DNA of 64,000 nucleotides. It comes from Stygiobacter sp. RIFOXYC2_FULL_38_25 (GTDB lineage: Bacteria; Bacteroidota; Ignavibacteria; Ignavibacteriales; Melioribacteraceae). The notes under the pieces are model-generated. The model did not search any database. It worked only from the letters and a program-made list of their open reading frames with translations, and was not told where the DNA came from. The stretch spans positions 186,001 through 250,000 of the forward strand of contig MHAZ01000017.1 of the NCBI GenBank assembly GCA_001803165.1, written 5' to 3'. A program made the translations under genes and the position numbers. Numbering within the stretch: position 1 is the stretch's first letter; every line of letters begins with the position of its first letter. Below are positions 11,770-21,106 of this stretch, one piece after another.

Positions 11770-11832
11770 TTAATTCAATTTAATTCTAAGGCAAAGTTAA
11801 ATAAATAGTTTCCAACTTGTTCTAAATTAGGA

Positions 11833-13035
11833 CTAACTGCTCTTGAGAAAACCGTTAGCTACTTCAAATTTTGGAGTAAAGTCTTTAAGAATTTGAAAAT
11901 TTGCCGGTTCATCAACTTTTAATTCATTTTTAGATTGAATGGAATAACCTTCTAAATTTTCTTCTTCTATTCCATAGAAAACAGAAAGGTCTCCAAGTTC
12001 AGCAATTGTACCTTCGTAGTAAAACTCTTGTTTCTGCAAATCATATTTTTTTGTGCGGTTGATTCCAACATCAACAACAAAAGTTCTTCCGTTAAATTCC
12101 AGCTTTAGATTTCGGAGGAGAAGATCGAAAAGCATTTTCATGTTTTCCGGAATATCAAAGTAATCCGCATAAAAAAGTTTTTCGTAATCTTTCTCTATGA
12201 TTGTTTCGAAAGCTGTTAGCAGCGAAATGAAATTTAGCTTTCTTACAAAATCCTTTTTGTAATCGTTTCTGTAAAAACCGGACTCGATTAAAATTACTCC
12301 AATTCCCTCTCTAGTAAGATTATCACCAAAGGCACGCGGTTCGTAGTCATCGCTGTAACGTGCAATTTGTCCCGGAATAAACAAATCCAATGCTTCTCGG
12401 ATTTTCAAGATTACTTGCATGCTTTTTTCACGTGTGTAATTAATGCTCTTTACATGATCCATAGGCGGCGAGAGTAGAGAAATCGCAGATGGATTATTTG
12501 AGCGCCCGGCTGTGTAATAACTGTTCTGGTCGTGCAGGTTAAAACCAAACTCAGGCTTAAATTTTTCCGCGTATTTCCATAGAAGTTGAGACTCGTCCGA
12601 TTGAAAACGCAATGCATCACGGTTCAAATCAATATTAAATGCATTCTCACGCTGATAGCGAGCCGCACCATCCGGATTAAGCATTGGGATGAAATGAATT
12701 TCCAAGTTTTGAAGAATTGATTTGCGTAATGAATCGAATGAATCGTTGGCAGAAAGAAAATTGAAAATATCTAACAAAGCGGCAGTGGCGGTTGGTTCAT
12801 CGCCGTGCATCTGCGACCATGCTAAAATTTTAGTTTTGCCTTTGCCAATCTTTATAGAAAAGATTTCTCTACGATCAATAGATTTGCCTATTTGTTCAAT
12901 CGAAAATAATCCACTTTGTATTAGCGAAGTAATTTTGTCTATCAGTTCTTGATGTGTAATAAAATCGGAACGGATGCTTGCGGCTTTGTAAGTACTATAG
13001 CTATCAAAAAGATTATTTAGTAATTCCTTTTTCAA
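11833..13035 (-). CDS. M14-family zinc carboxypeptidase
   Basis: This 400-residue protein has the M14 active site. Zinc ligands are His77 and Glu80 in MHGDE and His168 in NLHDQN. A substrate Arg lies in IDLNRD (138-140) and the catalytic Glu251 in VILIESGFY. LNPDGAARYQREN is also typical. The region after about 290 is an additional beta-rich domain. No signal peptide is seen, so it looks cytoplasmic, unlike most digestive M14 enzymes. The start is a TTG at 13035 with a GGAGAG ribosome-binding site 5 nt upstream. The natural substrate is unknown; peptide or amide conjugates are possible. Confidence 0.88.
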   Translation of the reverse strand: MKKELLNNLFDSYSTYKAASIRSDFITHQELIDKITSLIQSGLFSIEQIGKSIDRREIFSIKIGKGKTKILAWSQMHGDEPTATAALLDIFNFLSANDSFDSLRKSILQNLEIHFIPMLNPDGAARYQRENAFNIDLNRDALRFQSDESQLLWKYAEKFKPEFGFNLHDQNSYYTAGRSNNPSAISLLSPPMDHVKSINYTREKSMQVILKIREALDLFIPGQIARYSDDYEPRAFGDNLTREGIGVILIESGFYRNDYKKDFVRKLNFISLLTAFETIIEKDYEKLFYADYFDIPENMKMLFDLLLRNLKLEFNGRTFVVDVGINRTKKYDLQKQEFYYEGTIAELGDLSVFYGIEEENLEGYSIQSKNELKVDEPANFQILKDFTPKFEVANGFLKSS

Positions 13036-13113
13036 TTGCTCTCCGGTTAAGATTTGATTTTAATGCTTCTAAAATACAACTTACAATTAAAATTAAATTG
13101 ATTTTACTCCGCG

Positions 13114-13172
13114 CCTTAGCGCCTTCGCGGTAACAGTTTTTCCTTTAACCGCTGAGTCGCAAAGACGCTAAG
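13114..13172. repeat. CTTAGCG inverted-repeat element
   Basis: CCTTAGCGCCTTCGCGGTAA (13114-13133) is an imperfect inverse of the stretch at 13145-13172, which reads TTAACCGCTGAGTCGCAAAG and then ACGCTAAG. The pair could form a long hairpin. Similar CTTTGCG/CTTAGCG repeats are scattered in many Bacteroidota-related genomes. It lies just upstream of the interrupted thioredoxin-like gene. Confidence 0.5.
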
Positions 13173-13199
13173 AAAGCAAGAAAACATTTTGGAGAAGAA

Positions 13200-13736
13200 A
13201 TGGCAACTTCAACTTTATCAATTGGTTCTAAAGCCCCCGAATTTAACCTCGAAGCAACTGACGGAAATTTTTAGTCATTGACTTCATTTGGCGGAAAGAA
13301 AGCTTTTATTGTGGTGTTCAGCTGCAATCACTGTCCTTACGTGCAAGCTTACGAAGATAGAATAAAGCAAATCCAGAAAGATTACTCAACCAATCTTCAG
13401 GTGGTTGCAATTAGCAGTAACGATGACGTGCAATATCCCGATGATTCTTTTGTGGAAATGAAAAAACGTGCTATCAGCAAGGAATTTAACTTTCCGTATT
13501 TGCGGGATGCCGACCAATCAATAGCCGAAGCTTTTGGCGCAACGCACACACCGGAAGTATTTCTTTTTGATGCCGGACAAAAACTTGTTTTCCACGGAAA
13601 GATTGATGACAACTGGCAAGATGAGAAAAGTGTTCGCTCTAAGTATTTGAGAAATGCTATTGATGAGCTATTTGCTGGAAAGCCAATCTCTGTACCGGAA
13701 ACATTTACAATTGGCTGTACAATAAAGTGGAAGTAA
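13200..13736 (+). pseudogene. thioredoxin-like peroxiredoxin-family protein, interrupted by an in-frame TAG
   Basis: The frame from the ATG at 13200 encodes 178 codons with one stop, TAG at 13272-13274 (codon 25). Before it lies a normal start (SIGSKAPEFNLEATDGNF), and after it SLTSFGGKKAFIVVFSCNHCPYV with the redox pair Cys42 and Cys45. AhpC/TSA relatives usually have Phe-Tyr-Ser-Leu here, so TAG probably replaced TAT or TAC by one base change. The rest is intact to the natural end (GCTIKWK). An AAGAAATG context with GGAG precedes the ATG. It may be a young pseudogene, a sequencing error, or a gene reinitiating at TTG 13278. Confidence 0.85.
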
Positions 13737-13813
13737 GAAACAAATTCTAAATCCAAAGCACAAAATTCAAAAAATGTATAAAGCAATTCTAAATTCGCAA
13801 CTCTAAATTGCTT

Positions 13814-14545
13814 TTAAACTACTTCTCCAAACTCATCTTCAAAACGCTGTAACTCTTTTAGCGGTTGCGGAGAAATAGTAAAGCAGTAAAGCGGATAAAG
13901 CCGGGAGATCATCTTTATCATTTCTATTACAATGTTTTCTGAGAAGAGAATTTTTTGTGGAATCTTCTTCACACTTTGAAGTAGAAACATATCATAATCG
14001 TAAAATTTGTCTATATGCTTCTCAGCATCAAACTTACCAAACAATTTTATGGTAGACATTTTTTCAAAGTAATGAAGCGAATAATTGCCGTTAATTTTGT
14101 ACTTAGCACACACCTCACGGATTTCCTTTTCATACTTTTCTAAATTCTGACGGAAGTAAAGTTTTTCTCCTTTAGAACGGTTGAGAAAAATTCCTAAGTC
14201 CGATGAACCGGCTTCAAAGTAAAGAAAGAATTCGCTGTCCAATTTGAACCTGCCAAAGTGAATAAGCCAATAATTTCTGTAAGGATCACCCTTAGCAAAG
14301 CGCATATCCTTATTAATGCGCATGATAGTTTCGTTAAACTTTGGTTCTGTTCTAATCGCTGGATTTAATCTATTCAAAAACGGCTGTAGTTCTGTAATAA
14401 AAGCTTTGGTAGGCTCAACAACAAAACTTTGGTAGCGTTCTTTGTTCTTGTGGAACCACTCTACGTTGTTATGCTTTTCCAAATCCGCGAAAAAGGAAAA
14501 AATTTCTTTGCTAAATCCACTAAATTTTGCGAGCTCTTTTTTCAA
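13814..14545 (-). CDS. DUF2461 domain protein
   Basis: This 243-residue protein matches DUF2461 (TIGR02453). It has an opening FSKEIFSFFADLEKHNNVEWFHKNKERY, a central RINKDMRFAKGDPYRNYW stretch and an aromatic C-terminal half with FEAGSSDLGIF. No enzymatic function is established for the family. It begins at a TTG whose TTGA overlaps the stop of the outer-membrane protein gene upstream by 4 nt, so the two are translationally coupled on the minus strand. No signal peptide or membrane helix is visible. Confidence 0.85.
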   Translation of the reverse strand: MKKELAKFSGFSKEIFSFFADLEKHNNVEWFHKNKERYQSFVVEPTKAFITELQPFLNRLNPAIRTEPKFNETIMRINKDMRFAKGDPYRNYWLIHFGRFKLDSEFFLYFEAGSSDLGIFLNRSKGEKLYFRQNLEKYEKEIREVCAKYKINGNYSLHYFEKMSTIKLFGKFDAEKHIDKFYDYDMFLLQSVKKIPQKILFSENIVIEMIKMISRLYPLYCFTISPQPLKELQRFEDEFGEVV

Positions 14546-15186
14546 TACATGACCCCAACATTAAGAGATAAATAAAAATGTCCAAAGTTGTTACGGAACT
14601 GGCCAACTAAGTTTTCGATGCCGCCACCAAACAAATGTGTGTAATAATAGCGCACGTTAATGCCAATTAAATTGGAAGTGCTTTCTCCGAAGTACGCGCC
14701 AAATCCTACATATCCGCCAGCCGCATAGTGCATTTTAGCGTGTTTAAAAGAACTAAAAAATTCCTCTTCATAAGGTGTGGTTATTACAAAAGTAGGACCT
14801 ACACCAGCCATAACATAGGGACGTAAATTTTCGCTGAGCACTTCATCAAATAATCTAATCTGGGCACCAAAATTAAGAGGCATTAGCAGAGAACGGTTAA
14901 CCTTAAAAGGGGAGTAAGATGTTCCGTAGTAAGGATCGTAGTATTCAATTTCTCTATCATCTTTTGTTTCGGAAATTGATAGATCCACAAAGCCGGTAAT
15001 TTCCTTTGTGATAGCCCTTTTATAAAATGTGCCTAAACCAAATCCGCCTTCGCCAAACATAATGTCTGCACCCCAGCTGTTTGATGGGAAAGAAATCGGC
15101 GCTTTATCCGGTGCAAACTGCCCGATTTGTTGCGCCATTAAAAAACTGCTTAAAAGCAGAAGCGCTGCTGCTATAATCACTTTCAT
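14542..15186 (-). CDS. outer-membrane beta-barrel protein, unknown
   Basis: This 214-residue protein has a clear signal peptide (MKVIIAAALLLLSSFLMA, cleavage before QQIG). Alternating aromatic strands, many glycines and a C-terminal strand ending in tyrosine point to a small beta-barrel in the outer membrane. AGVGPTFV and GGYVGFGAYFGES are typical of this porin-like group. It is the first gene of a two-gene leftward operon with DUF2461 and is divergent from the CYTH gene. No specific function can be assigned. Confidence 0.75.
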   Translation of the reverse strand: MKVIIAAALLLLSSFLMAQQIGQFAPDKAPISFPSNSWGADIMFGEGGFGLGTFYKRAITKEITGFVDLSISETKDDREIEYYDPYYGTSYSPFKVNRSLLMPLNFGAQIRLFDEVLSENLRPYVMAGVGPTFVITTPYEEEFFSSFKHAKMHYAAGGYVGFGAYFGESTSNLIGINVRYYYTHLFGGGIENLVGQFRNNFGHFYLSLNVGVMY

Positions 15187-15299
15187 CTTTAATTTCCTTT
15201 TGCTAAGCTTCTATTGAAAGATATAGATTCTTTGTTAAAAATCAACGGGATAAAATTTTATCATTTATTTAACATCAAAATGAGTAGGAAAGTTTAGTT

Positions 15300-15797
15300 A
15301 TGCCTCTAAATCTTGAATTGAAAATTAAAGTGAACTCGCATAGTCCGATAGAATCAACACTTAAAAAGAATGGGGCGGAGTTCATGGGAATTCTGAAACA
15401 GAAAGATGTTTACTACAAAACGAAAAGCGGCTTGCTGAAACTTCGGATTGAAGGAAAGTCTTTTACTCTGATAAAATATTTGCGTGATGAAAAGGGCAAG
15501 CGTTGGAGTAACTATGAATTGCTGGATTTGCGTGGAAAGAATCCGGAGAAATATTTAGAGAGTTTTCTAAATATTGAAGCTGTGGTTGAAAAAAAACGCA
15601 AACTATATCTGTATGATAACACGCGCGTTCATCTGGATGAAGTAAAAGGATTGGGCAAGTTTCTTGAACTGGAAACTTTGCTTGTTGACGGCAAAAGTGA
15701 CGCAACACGCCGATTCGATTTTGTTAAGCAGATGCTCGGAATTGAAAACCATGAGCAAATTCGCAAATCGTATAGAAATTTGATATTGAAGAAATGA
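15300..15797 (+). CDS. CYTH domain protein (class IV adenylate cyclase-like)
   Basis: This 165-residue protein starts with the tunnel-enzyme signature LNLELKIKV, with Glu6, Lys8 and Lys10 (an ExKxK form of ExExK). Further down, KQKDVYYKTKSGLLKLRI and FLELETLL contain the charged strand residues that line the triphosphate tunnel. The family includes CyaB adenylate cyclases, thiamine triphosphatases and inorganic triphosphatases; the substrate is not predictable here. Its last 4 nt (ATGA) overlap the start of the AddB-like nuclease, so the two are co-expressed. Confidence 0.85.
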   Translation: MPLNLELKIKVNSHSPIESTLKKNGAEFMGILKQKDVYYKTKSGLLKLRIEGKSFTLIKYLRDEKGKRWSNYELLDLRGKNPEKYLESFLNIEAVVEKKRKLYLYDNTRVHLDEVKGLGKFLELETLLVDGKSDATRRFDFVKQMLGIENHEQIRKSYRNLILKK

Positions 15798-18700
15798 TTC
15801 TCTCCAAAGAAAAAATAAGCGCGATAGATATTGACGGGATTGTAAATCGGAAGATTGCGGCAAGCGTGATTGATGAAATTCTTTTCATTGTTCCAACAAA
15901 CCGTAAAGCGAGAACTCTGAAGAAAGAAATAATTTCCTTGATGCCGAATTTCGCGGCGCATCAAATTAAGATAGAAACGCTTTCCACAATTACATCTAAA
16001 CTTTTAAGTGAGCTAAAACCATTTCATCCAATCAGCGAAGCGGCTTCTTCGGTTTTTATTCGGCAAATTTCCGCCAAGACAAAATTTAGATATTTATCAT
16101 TGTATAGAGAAGATATACCATCCGGAACGCTTGATAAGATAAGAAACGTAATTATTGAATATAAACGGCATGGGATTTCTCCGGAAACACTTATTGCCGA
16201 GGCTGAAAAGTTAACCGGCTCGGAGAGAAACAAAGCGCTGGATATTGCTGACATCTACAAAGCTTACCATGAAAAATGTTTGAACTTGCGCTCGTATGAT
16301 CTTGGCGATATTTACAGCGAGCTGCTTAAAATCGAACTGGAAGAGTTTGCGCAATGCTTCGCCAAAATTTATGGAACGCTTGATTACATTGTTATAGAGG
16401 GCTTCAGCGAGTTTGCCAAACCGGAAATAGAAATTATTAATGAGCTTTCTCACACAGCAAAACTGTTCATCTCTCTCGATTATCAACCGGAGAATGATTT
16501 CCTCTTTGCACATTTAGAAAAAACTTTTGAGCAGCTTGCAACAACCGGCTTTGCAGAGACACAAGATCAACGCATACCAGATATGAATGAGTTTCACAAA
16601 CTGATTCGGGAAAAACTATTCAAGGTTCGCTCGCCTAAAGTGAAAAAGAAACTGGCGGTTTCTCCAGCTATTATTTGCGGGCAAAGTAAGGAAAGTGAAG
16701 TCGAGCTAATTGCGAAGCAGATAAAAACTATTCTGCTTGAAGAAAAAACCGAGCCGCATAAAATCTGTGTCGCTTTTAATCTTGTTCAAGATTACTCATC
16801 AATCGTAAAAGATATCTTTACAAAGTATGGCTTACCGTTTAACCTAACCGACCGAACACTGTTGCAAAACTCGACTCCGGTAATTGCTCTAATAAACTAT
16901 CTTGAAGTCGCTGAGAGTGATTACTATTTCAAAAATATTTTCCGCGCGCTAAACAGCGGCTTTATTAACACAAAAGGAATTGATACCGCAAATCTTTACC
17001 GCATCGCGGCAGAGCATAAAATAATTTCCGGAAAGGAAAACTGGCTGAGCAGTATTAACGATGCGCTTGCTAATCTTTCTCATTCAGGCGATGAAGATGA
17101 TCTTTCAGAAAATAGAAGCAAGCTGGAAAATGCTAAGAAGGATGTTCTAAAACTGATTGAGACTTTGAAACCGTTTGAGCAGAAAATGACGGTTGAAGAA
17201 TTTGCAAAGAAGTTATCGGGCTTCATAGTTGATTCTAATCTCGCGTACAATGTTTTGAATATTGGTGAAGAGAAGGAAAAAAATGTTCGCGCTGTTGCTG
17301 AACTGCTGAATGTTACTGATGAAATATTTGAGCTTATGAAAGAAGAGTTTGGCGGTGAAAAGAAATTTCCACTTAGTTTTTTTATGGAACAGCTGAGAAC
17401 CGCGTGCGGCTGGGCTCGATTCAATGTAAAAGAAAAATCCGATTACGGTGTTCTGGTAACTTCTCTTGATGAGATTCGCGGCTTACAGTTTGATTACCTT
17501 TTCATTGGCGGATTGTGCGACGGAATTCTGCCAACACGTTTTAATCCCGAAATCTTTTTCTCCGGCTCATACAAGAAGCAAGCGTTTATTCATCAAACGG
17601 AAGAGCGCTACCTGTTCTACCGCGCACTTTGCAGTTGGCGAAAAAAGCTATTTCTTAGTTACCACCAAAGTGATGCGAACAAAGAAACTGTTACGTCAAG
17701 TTTTCTTAAAGATTTTTCAGCGCTTGTTATCACAACGGAAATAACGCCGGCAGAGTTTGAAAACTATTTATACTCACAAGAAGAAGTATTGATTGAAGCC
17801 GGGAAGAATCCAAATCCGGAATTGAACACAGCTTTGAATGCAGAAACAAATCTCGCAATCACAAAATCTTTGGAAGTTGAAAAGAGAAGAACTGAAACGC
17901 CTTTCGGCAATTCGGCTTTTACAGGAGATATTCTTTCCAAAGATGATTTAACAATTACCGAAAACGAGTTCGCTGAAATCGAAACAAAGTTGAGAGAGTA
18001 CTTATCAAAGCAGTATTCAATTTCACAGCTTGAAAACTACGCCAAGTGCCCATTCAAATATTTTGCAGAGCGTGTTCTCGGGATTGAAACAATTGAAGAA
18101 CCGACAGAAGACATTGAAGCGATTGAGATGGGACGGCTTCTTCACTCTATTCTTTATGAGTTTTACTCTGAGCTTCGCAAAAAGAAAATTGTTCTTCAGC
18201 AGTGTAATGATTCCGACTTTGCAAAAGCAAAAAAGCTGATTTACCAAATCGCGTCGAGGCAATTGGAAAGTACGGCTTTCAAATCTCCGCTTACTTTTTA
18301 TGAAAAAGAGAAAATACTTGTACTCGGCGGCAACGAAGAAGAATCGGTCCTTTTCCGCTTTATTGAAAATGAAAGAAAGTCCGGCAAGGATTTCATTCCA
18401 CAGTTTTTTGAGGTTGGTTTCGGAAGATTGCGAAGCGAAGAATCCGACGATGAATTAACAACTACCGAAGCCATAAATGTTGATGGAATTAAGCTTCGCG
18501 GCAAAATTGACCGGATTGAAGTGAGCGAACCTAGTTCTTCTTTCAATATTGTTGATTATAAATTGAGCGGAACGAAACCAACTTTTGGCGATTTGAAAAA
18601 CGGAATCTCGCTACAGCTGCCTATGTATTTATACGCCGCCGCTGAATTGCTTACAAAAAAACTTAACCGCCCGGTTTCTCCTAACGAAATGTTTATCTAC

Positions 18701-18943
18701 TCGTTAAAGTATAATGAAAAAGAATTCGGCAGAATTAAAATTGGATTGGCTGGAAAAACAAAAGAAGAAAGATTTGGCTCAGTTGATGAACTGATTGAAA
18801 ATTCTCTCGCGCATATCAAAAATTATGTCCGGCAAATCTCAGAAGGGAAGTTTAACCTTTCCACTTTGGAAGACCGGGAGAACAAAGTCTGCCGTTTCTG
18901 CCAGTTCCGCAAGGTTTGTAGGATTGACGAAGTTTCGGCTTAG
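15794..18943 (+). CDS. AddB/RexB-like PD-(D/E)XK nuclease with iron-sulfur cluster
   Basis: This 1049-residue protein resembles AddB, the second subunit of the AddAB double-strand-break resection enzyme. The N-terminus has FIVPTNRKARTLKKEI in place of a strict Walker A motif. The middle contains degenerate helicase segments such as TSLDEIRGLQFDYLFIGGL. The C-terminal nuclease core has GKIDR (Asp906) and VDYK (Asp921, Lys923). Cys752 (KCPFKYF) with Cys1033, Cys1036 and Cys1042 can hold a 4Fe-4S cluster, as in AddB. No AddA gene is adjacent, which is unusual. It is coupled to the CYTH gene and followed by a terminator. Confidence 0.85.
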   Translation: MILSKEKISAIDIDGIVNRKIAASVIDEILFIVPTNRKARTLKKEIISLMPNFAAHQIKIETLSTITSKLLSELKPFHPISEAASSVFIRQISAKTKFRYLSLYREDIPSGTLDKIRNVIIEYKRHGISPETLIAEAEKLTGSERNKALDIADIYKAYHEKCLNLRSYDLGDIYSELLKIELEEFAQCFAKIYGTLDYIVIEGFSEFAKPEIEIINELSHTAKLFISLDYQPENDFLFAHLEKTFEQLATTGFAETQDQRIPDMNEFHKLIREKLFKVRSPKVKKKLAVSPAIICGQSKESEVELIAKQIKTILLEEKTEPHKICVAFNLVQDYSSIVKDIFTKYGLPFNLTDRTLLQNSTPVIALINYLEVAESDYYFKNIFRALNSGFINTKGIDTANLYRIAAEHKIISGKENWLSSINDALANLSHSGDEDDLSENRSKLENAKKDVLKLIETLKPFEQKMTVEEFAKKLSGFIVDSNLAYNVLNIGEEKEKNVRAVAELLNVTDEIFELMKEEFGGEKKFPLSFFMEQLRTACGWARFNVKEKSDYGVLVTSLDEIRGLQFDYLFIGGLCDGILPTRFNPEIFFSGSYKKQAFIHQTEERYLFYRALCSWRKKLFLSYHQSDANKETVTSSFLKDFSALVITTEITPAEFENYLYSQEEVLIEAGKNPNPELNTALNAETNLAITKSLEVEKRRTETPFGNSAFTGDILSKDDLTITENEFAEIETKLREYLSKQYSISQLENYAKCPFKYFAERVLGIETIEEPTEDIEAIEMGRLLHSILYEFYSELRKKKIVLQQCNDSDFAKAKKLIYQIASRQLESTAFKSPLTFYEKEKILVLGGNEEESVLFRFIENERKSGKDFIPQFFEVGFGRLRSEESDDELTTTEAINVDGIKLRGKIDRIEVSEPSSSFNIVDYKLSGTKPTFGDLKNGISLQLPMYLYAAAELLTKKLNRPVSPNEMFIYSLKYNEKEFGRIKIGLAGKTKEERFGSVDELIENSLAHIKNYVRQISEGKFNLSTLEDRENKVCRFCQFRKVCRIDEVSA

Positions 18944-18980
18944 AGGTTGAAAACCACCAACCTTTTTACTTATTTTTGGG

Positions 18981-19013
18981 TGCCGCTGATGGAAGTCAGC
19001 GGCAATTTTTTTT
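18981..19013 (+). terminator. rho-independent terminator after the AddB-like gene
   Basis: TGCCGCTGA (18981-18989) pairs with TCAGCGGCA (18996-19004) around a 6-nt loop and is followed by a run of T residues. It separates the nuclease gene from greA. Confidence 0.9.
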
Positions 19014-19128
19014 AATGTGGCTTCCCAAATCAATAATGGGATGTCAAAAAATATCTTAACGCTATAGGCGATGATAAGTTTTATACTTGTCCACCTCTGG
19101 CGGATAAAAGCAACAAAGGAGTTTCTGA

Positions 19129-19599
19129 GTGGCAAATTTTGTCTATTTAAGCAAAGAACGGATTCGTGAGTTAGAAAAAGAACTTACAGAAATGAAAACA
19201 AACGGGCGCAAATCAATGGCGGGAAGAATTGCAGAAGCCCGCTCGCATGGCGATTTATCTGAAAACGCTGAATATGATGCTGCAAAGGAAGAGCAGGGAT
19301 TGCTCGAGCTTAGAATCAGCAAACTTGAAGACTTACTTTCACGTGCTCAGGTAATTGATCTTTCTAATTATCCACGGGACCAAGTTCATATACTTTCCAA
19401 TATTACTGTAAAAAATCTGACTACAAAGAAAACATATAAATACACAATGGTTTCACCGGAAGAAGCTAATCTTGAACAAGGTAAAATTGCTACTTCCTCT
19501 CCGGTTGGCTCTGCGTTTATGGGCGCAAAAATCGGGCAAATTGTAGAGGCAAAAGTTCCGGCTGGTGTTATCAAGTTTGAAATTCTGGCTATCGAATAA
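19129..19599 (+). CDS. greA: transcription elongation factor GreA
   Basis: This 156-residue protein has an N-terminal coiled coil (residues 8-75, including ARSHGDLSENAEYDAAKEEQ with the catalytic acidic tip) and a C-terminal FKBP-like domain (PVGSAFMGAKIGQIVEAKVP). GreA rescues backtracked RNA polymerase by stimulating transcript cleavage. The start is GTG at 19129, with an AAAGGAG ribosome-binding site about 8 nt upstream. Length and motifs are normal. It is probably a single-gene unit, bounded by a terminator upstream and a repeat element downstream. Confidence 0.96.
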   Translation: MANFVYLSKERIRELEKELTEMKTNGRKSMAGRIAEARSHGDLSENAEYDAAKEEQGLLELRISKLEDLLSRAQVIDLSNYPRDQVHILSNITVKNLTTKKTYKYTMVSPEEANLEQGKIATSSPVGSAFMGAKIGQIVEAKVPAGVIKFEILAIE

Positions 19600-19604
19600 A
19601 TATT

Positions 19605-19722
19605 TTGTCATATTGAGTCTCGGGTTACCGGGACGAAATATCCCCTACTTTTTTTATATCTGAGATTCTCCCGAAGGGATGCCTTCGGCTTTCTTCCCGA
19701 AAAATTGGGATCAGAATGACAA
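19605..19722. repeat. TTGTCAT-bounded inverted-repeat element
   Basis: TTGTCATATTGAG (19605-19617) and CAGAATGACAA (19712-19722) are inverse ends of a 118-nt element with internal short hairpins such as CCCGAAGGG and GCCTTCGGC. It has the same ends as the elements at 24417 and 36272. It fills most of the gap between greA and tilS and encodes nothing. Confidence 0.6.
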
Positions 19723-19750
19723 GTGATTCAAGATTTGGATTTGTTGATTG

Positions 19751-21106
19751 ATGAAAAAGACCGAAGAAAAAATCATCCGCTTTATTGATGCTCACAAATT
19801 AATCGAAAAAGGTGAACGGGTTCTTGTTGCTTTCAGCGGTGGACCCGATTCTGTTTTTGCTCTCCACTTCCTAAAGAAATTCCAGAAGAAATATAAAATT
19901 GAATTAGCGGCTGTACATTTCAATCATCAGCTGCGTGGAAAAGAAGCTGACGCCGACGAAAAATTTGCTAAAGAGTTTTGCGAGAAACTTGGTGTTGAGT
20001 TTTTTTCTGTTAAGCTAAATGTGAAGAAACTCGCCAAAGCAAAAAAGCTTTCTATTGAAGAAGCCGCGCGTAAACTCCGCTACCAAAACTTAGAAAAACT
20101 TTGCAAACAAAACTTGTTTCATAAAATTGCAACGGCGCATAATCTTTCAGACAATACCGAAACAGTCTTGATTAATCTGCTTAGCGGAACAAGTGCCGCC
20201 GGATTAAGCGGAATACCTGTTGTTCGCGGTAATATTATCCGCCCGGTACTTTGCGTAACTAAGCAAGAAATTCTGGAATATCTCGAAAAGGGTAGAATCG
20301 CATTTAGAATAGATACATCAAATCTGAGTGATGATTTTAAGCGCAACTTTCTGAGGAACAGAATTCTTCCGCTGCTGCGCGGTAAAATTAACCCGGCGCT
20401 TGATGAAGCTGTTTACCGCACAACATCAAATTTGAAAAGTCAGCTTACGGTAAATGAAAAAGTCGTCAATCATTTTAGCAATGAGTTTACCCGAAAAAAA
20501 GCAAACGGCTTCGAGATACGTCTAAATCTTGCAGAAGTTTTTGGAGAAATCCCCGGTGAATTGCTTAAGACGTTGCTGGAAAAGAACTTTGATTACGAGT
20601 TCAAGCATGAAGATTACGCTAAGATAAACTCGCTGGCAAAAAATCATAAAGGGAAAAAAGTAAACTTAGGAAGCGGAATTACTGTTATTAGAGAAAAAGA
20701 ATTGCTCTGTTTCCAAAAGGATGAAAGCAGTTTAACCGGAGAAGTTGAAATTCCGGCTGGCAAAAAAGCAAAGCTATGCGGCGTTACCATAAGCATTCAA
20801 AAGGCTGAGATTGAAGCTAATCCGGCTAAAAAGAAAGCTTACGAGTTAATTTCTGCCGATGGATTGGATGAAAAATTCTTGTTGCGCACCTGGAAACATG
20901 GGGATATTTTTAAGCCTCTCGGTTTCAAAGGAACGAAAAAGGTCTCAGACTTTTTAACCGACGCAAAGATTCCGTCTTCGGAAAAGAAAAACCGGCTCGT
21001 TTTGCTAAACCGGAACAAAATCATCTGGGTTGTTGGTTTAAGAATAAGTGACGAAGTAAAAATTACAAACAAAACTAAAAGAGTTTATAAATTATGGACG
21101 ATCTAA
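19751..21106 (+). CDS. tilS: tRNA(Ile)-lysidine synthase
   Basis: This 451-residue protein is TilS, which uses ATP and lysine to convert C34 of tRNA-Ile2 (anticodon CAU) to lysidine so that AUA is read as isoleucine. The PP-loop motif SGGPDS is at 29-34, followed by AVHFNHQLRGKEADADE and the TAHNLSDNTETVLINLLSGT segment. A linker and C-terminal domain with FLLRTWKHGDIFKPLGFKGTKKVSDFL complete the long form. The ATG at 19751 is taken over the TTG one codon earlier. The 3' end overlaps hpt by 13 nt. A CAU tRNA lies at 8734. Confidence 0.95.
   Translation: MKKTEEKIIRFIDAHKLIEKGERVLVAFSGGPDSVFALHFLKKFQKKYKIELAAVHFNHQLRGKEADADEKFAKEFCEKLGVEFFSVKLNVKKLAKAKKLSIEEAARKLRYQNLEKLCKQNLFHKIATAHNLSDNTETVLINLLSGTSAAGLSGIPVVRGNIIRPVLCVTKQEILEYLEKGRIAFRIDTSNLSDDFKRNFLRNRILPLLRGKINPALDEAVYRTTSNLKSQLTVNEKVVNHFSNEFTRKKANGFEIRLNLAEVFGEIPGELLKTLLEKNFDYEFKHEDYAKINSLAKNHKGKKVNLGSGITVIREKELLCFQKDESSLTGEVEIPAGKKAKLCGVTISIQKAEIEANPAKKKAYELISADGLDEKFLLRTWKHGDIFKPLGFKGTKKVSDFLTDAKIPSSEKKNRLVLLNRNKIIWVVGLRISDEVKITNKTKRVYKLWTI

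Noticed and set aside
13272-13274. Pyrrolysine or selenocysteine coding at the in-frame stop
   Set aside because: TAG is not a selenocysteine codon, no pyrrolysine machinery is in view, and relatives usually have Tyr here.
13780-13814. Terminator between the interrupted thioredoxin-like gene and DUF2461
   Set aside because: AAAGCAATT and AATTGCTTT can pair, but the stem is AT-rich, the loop is long and it runs into the DUF2461 stop; too weak to call.
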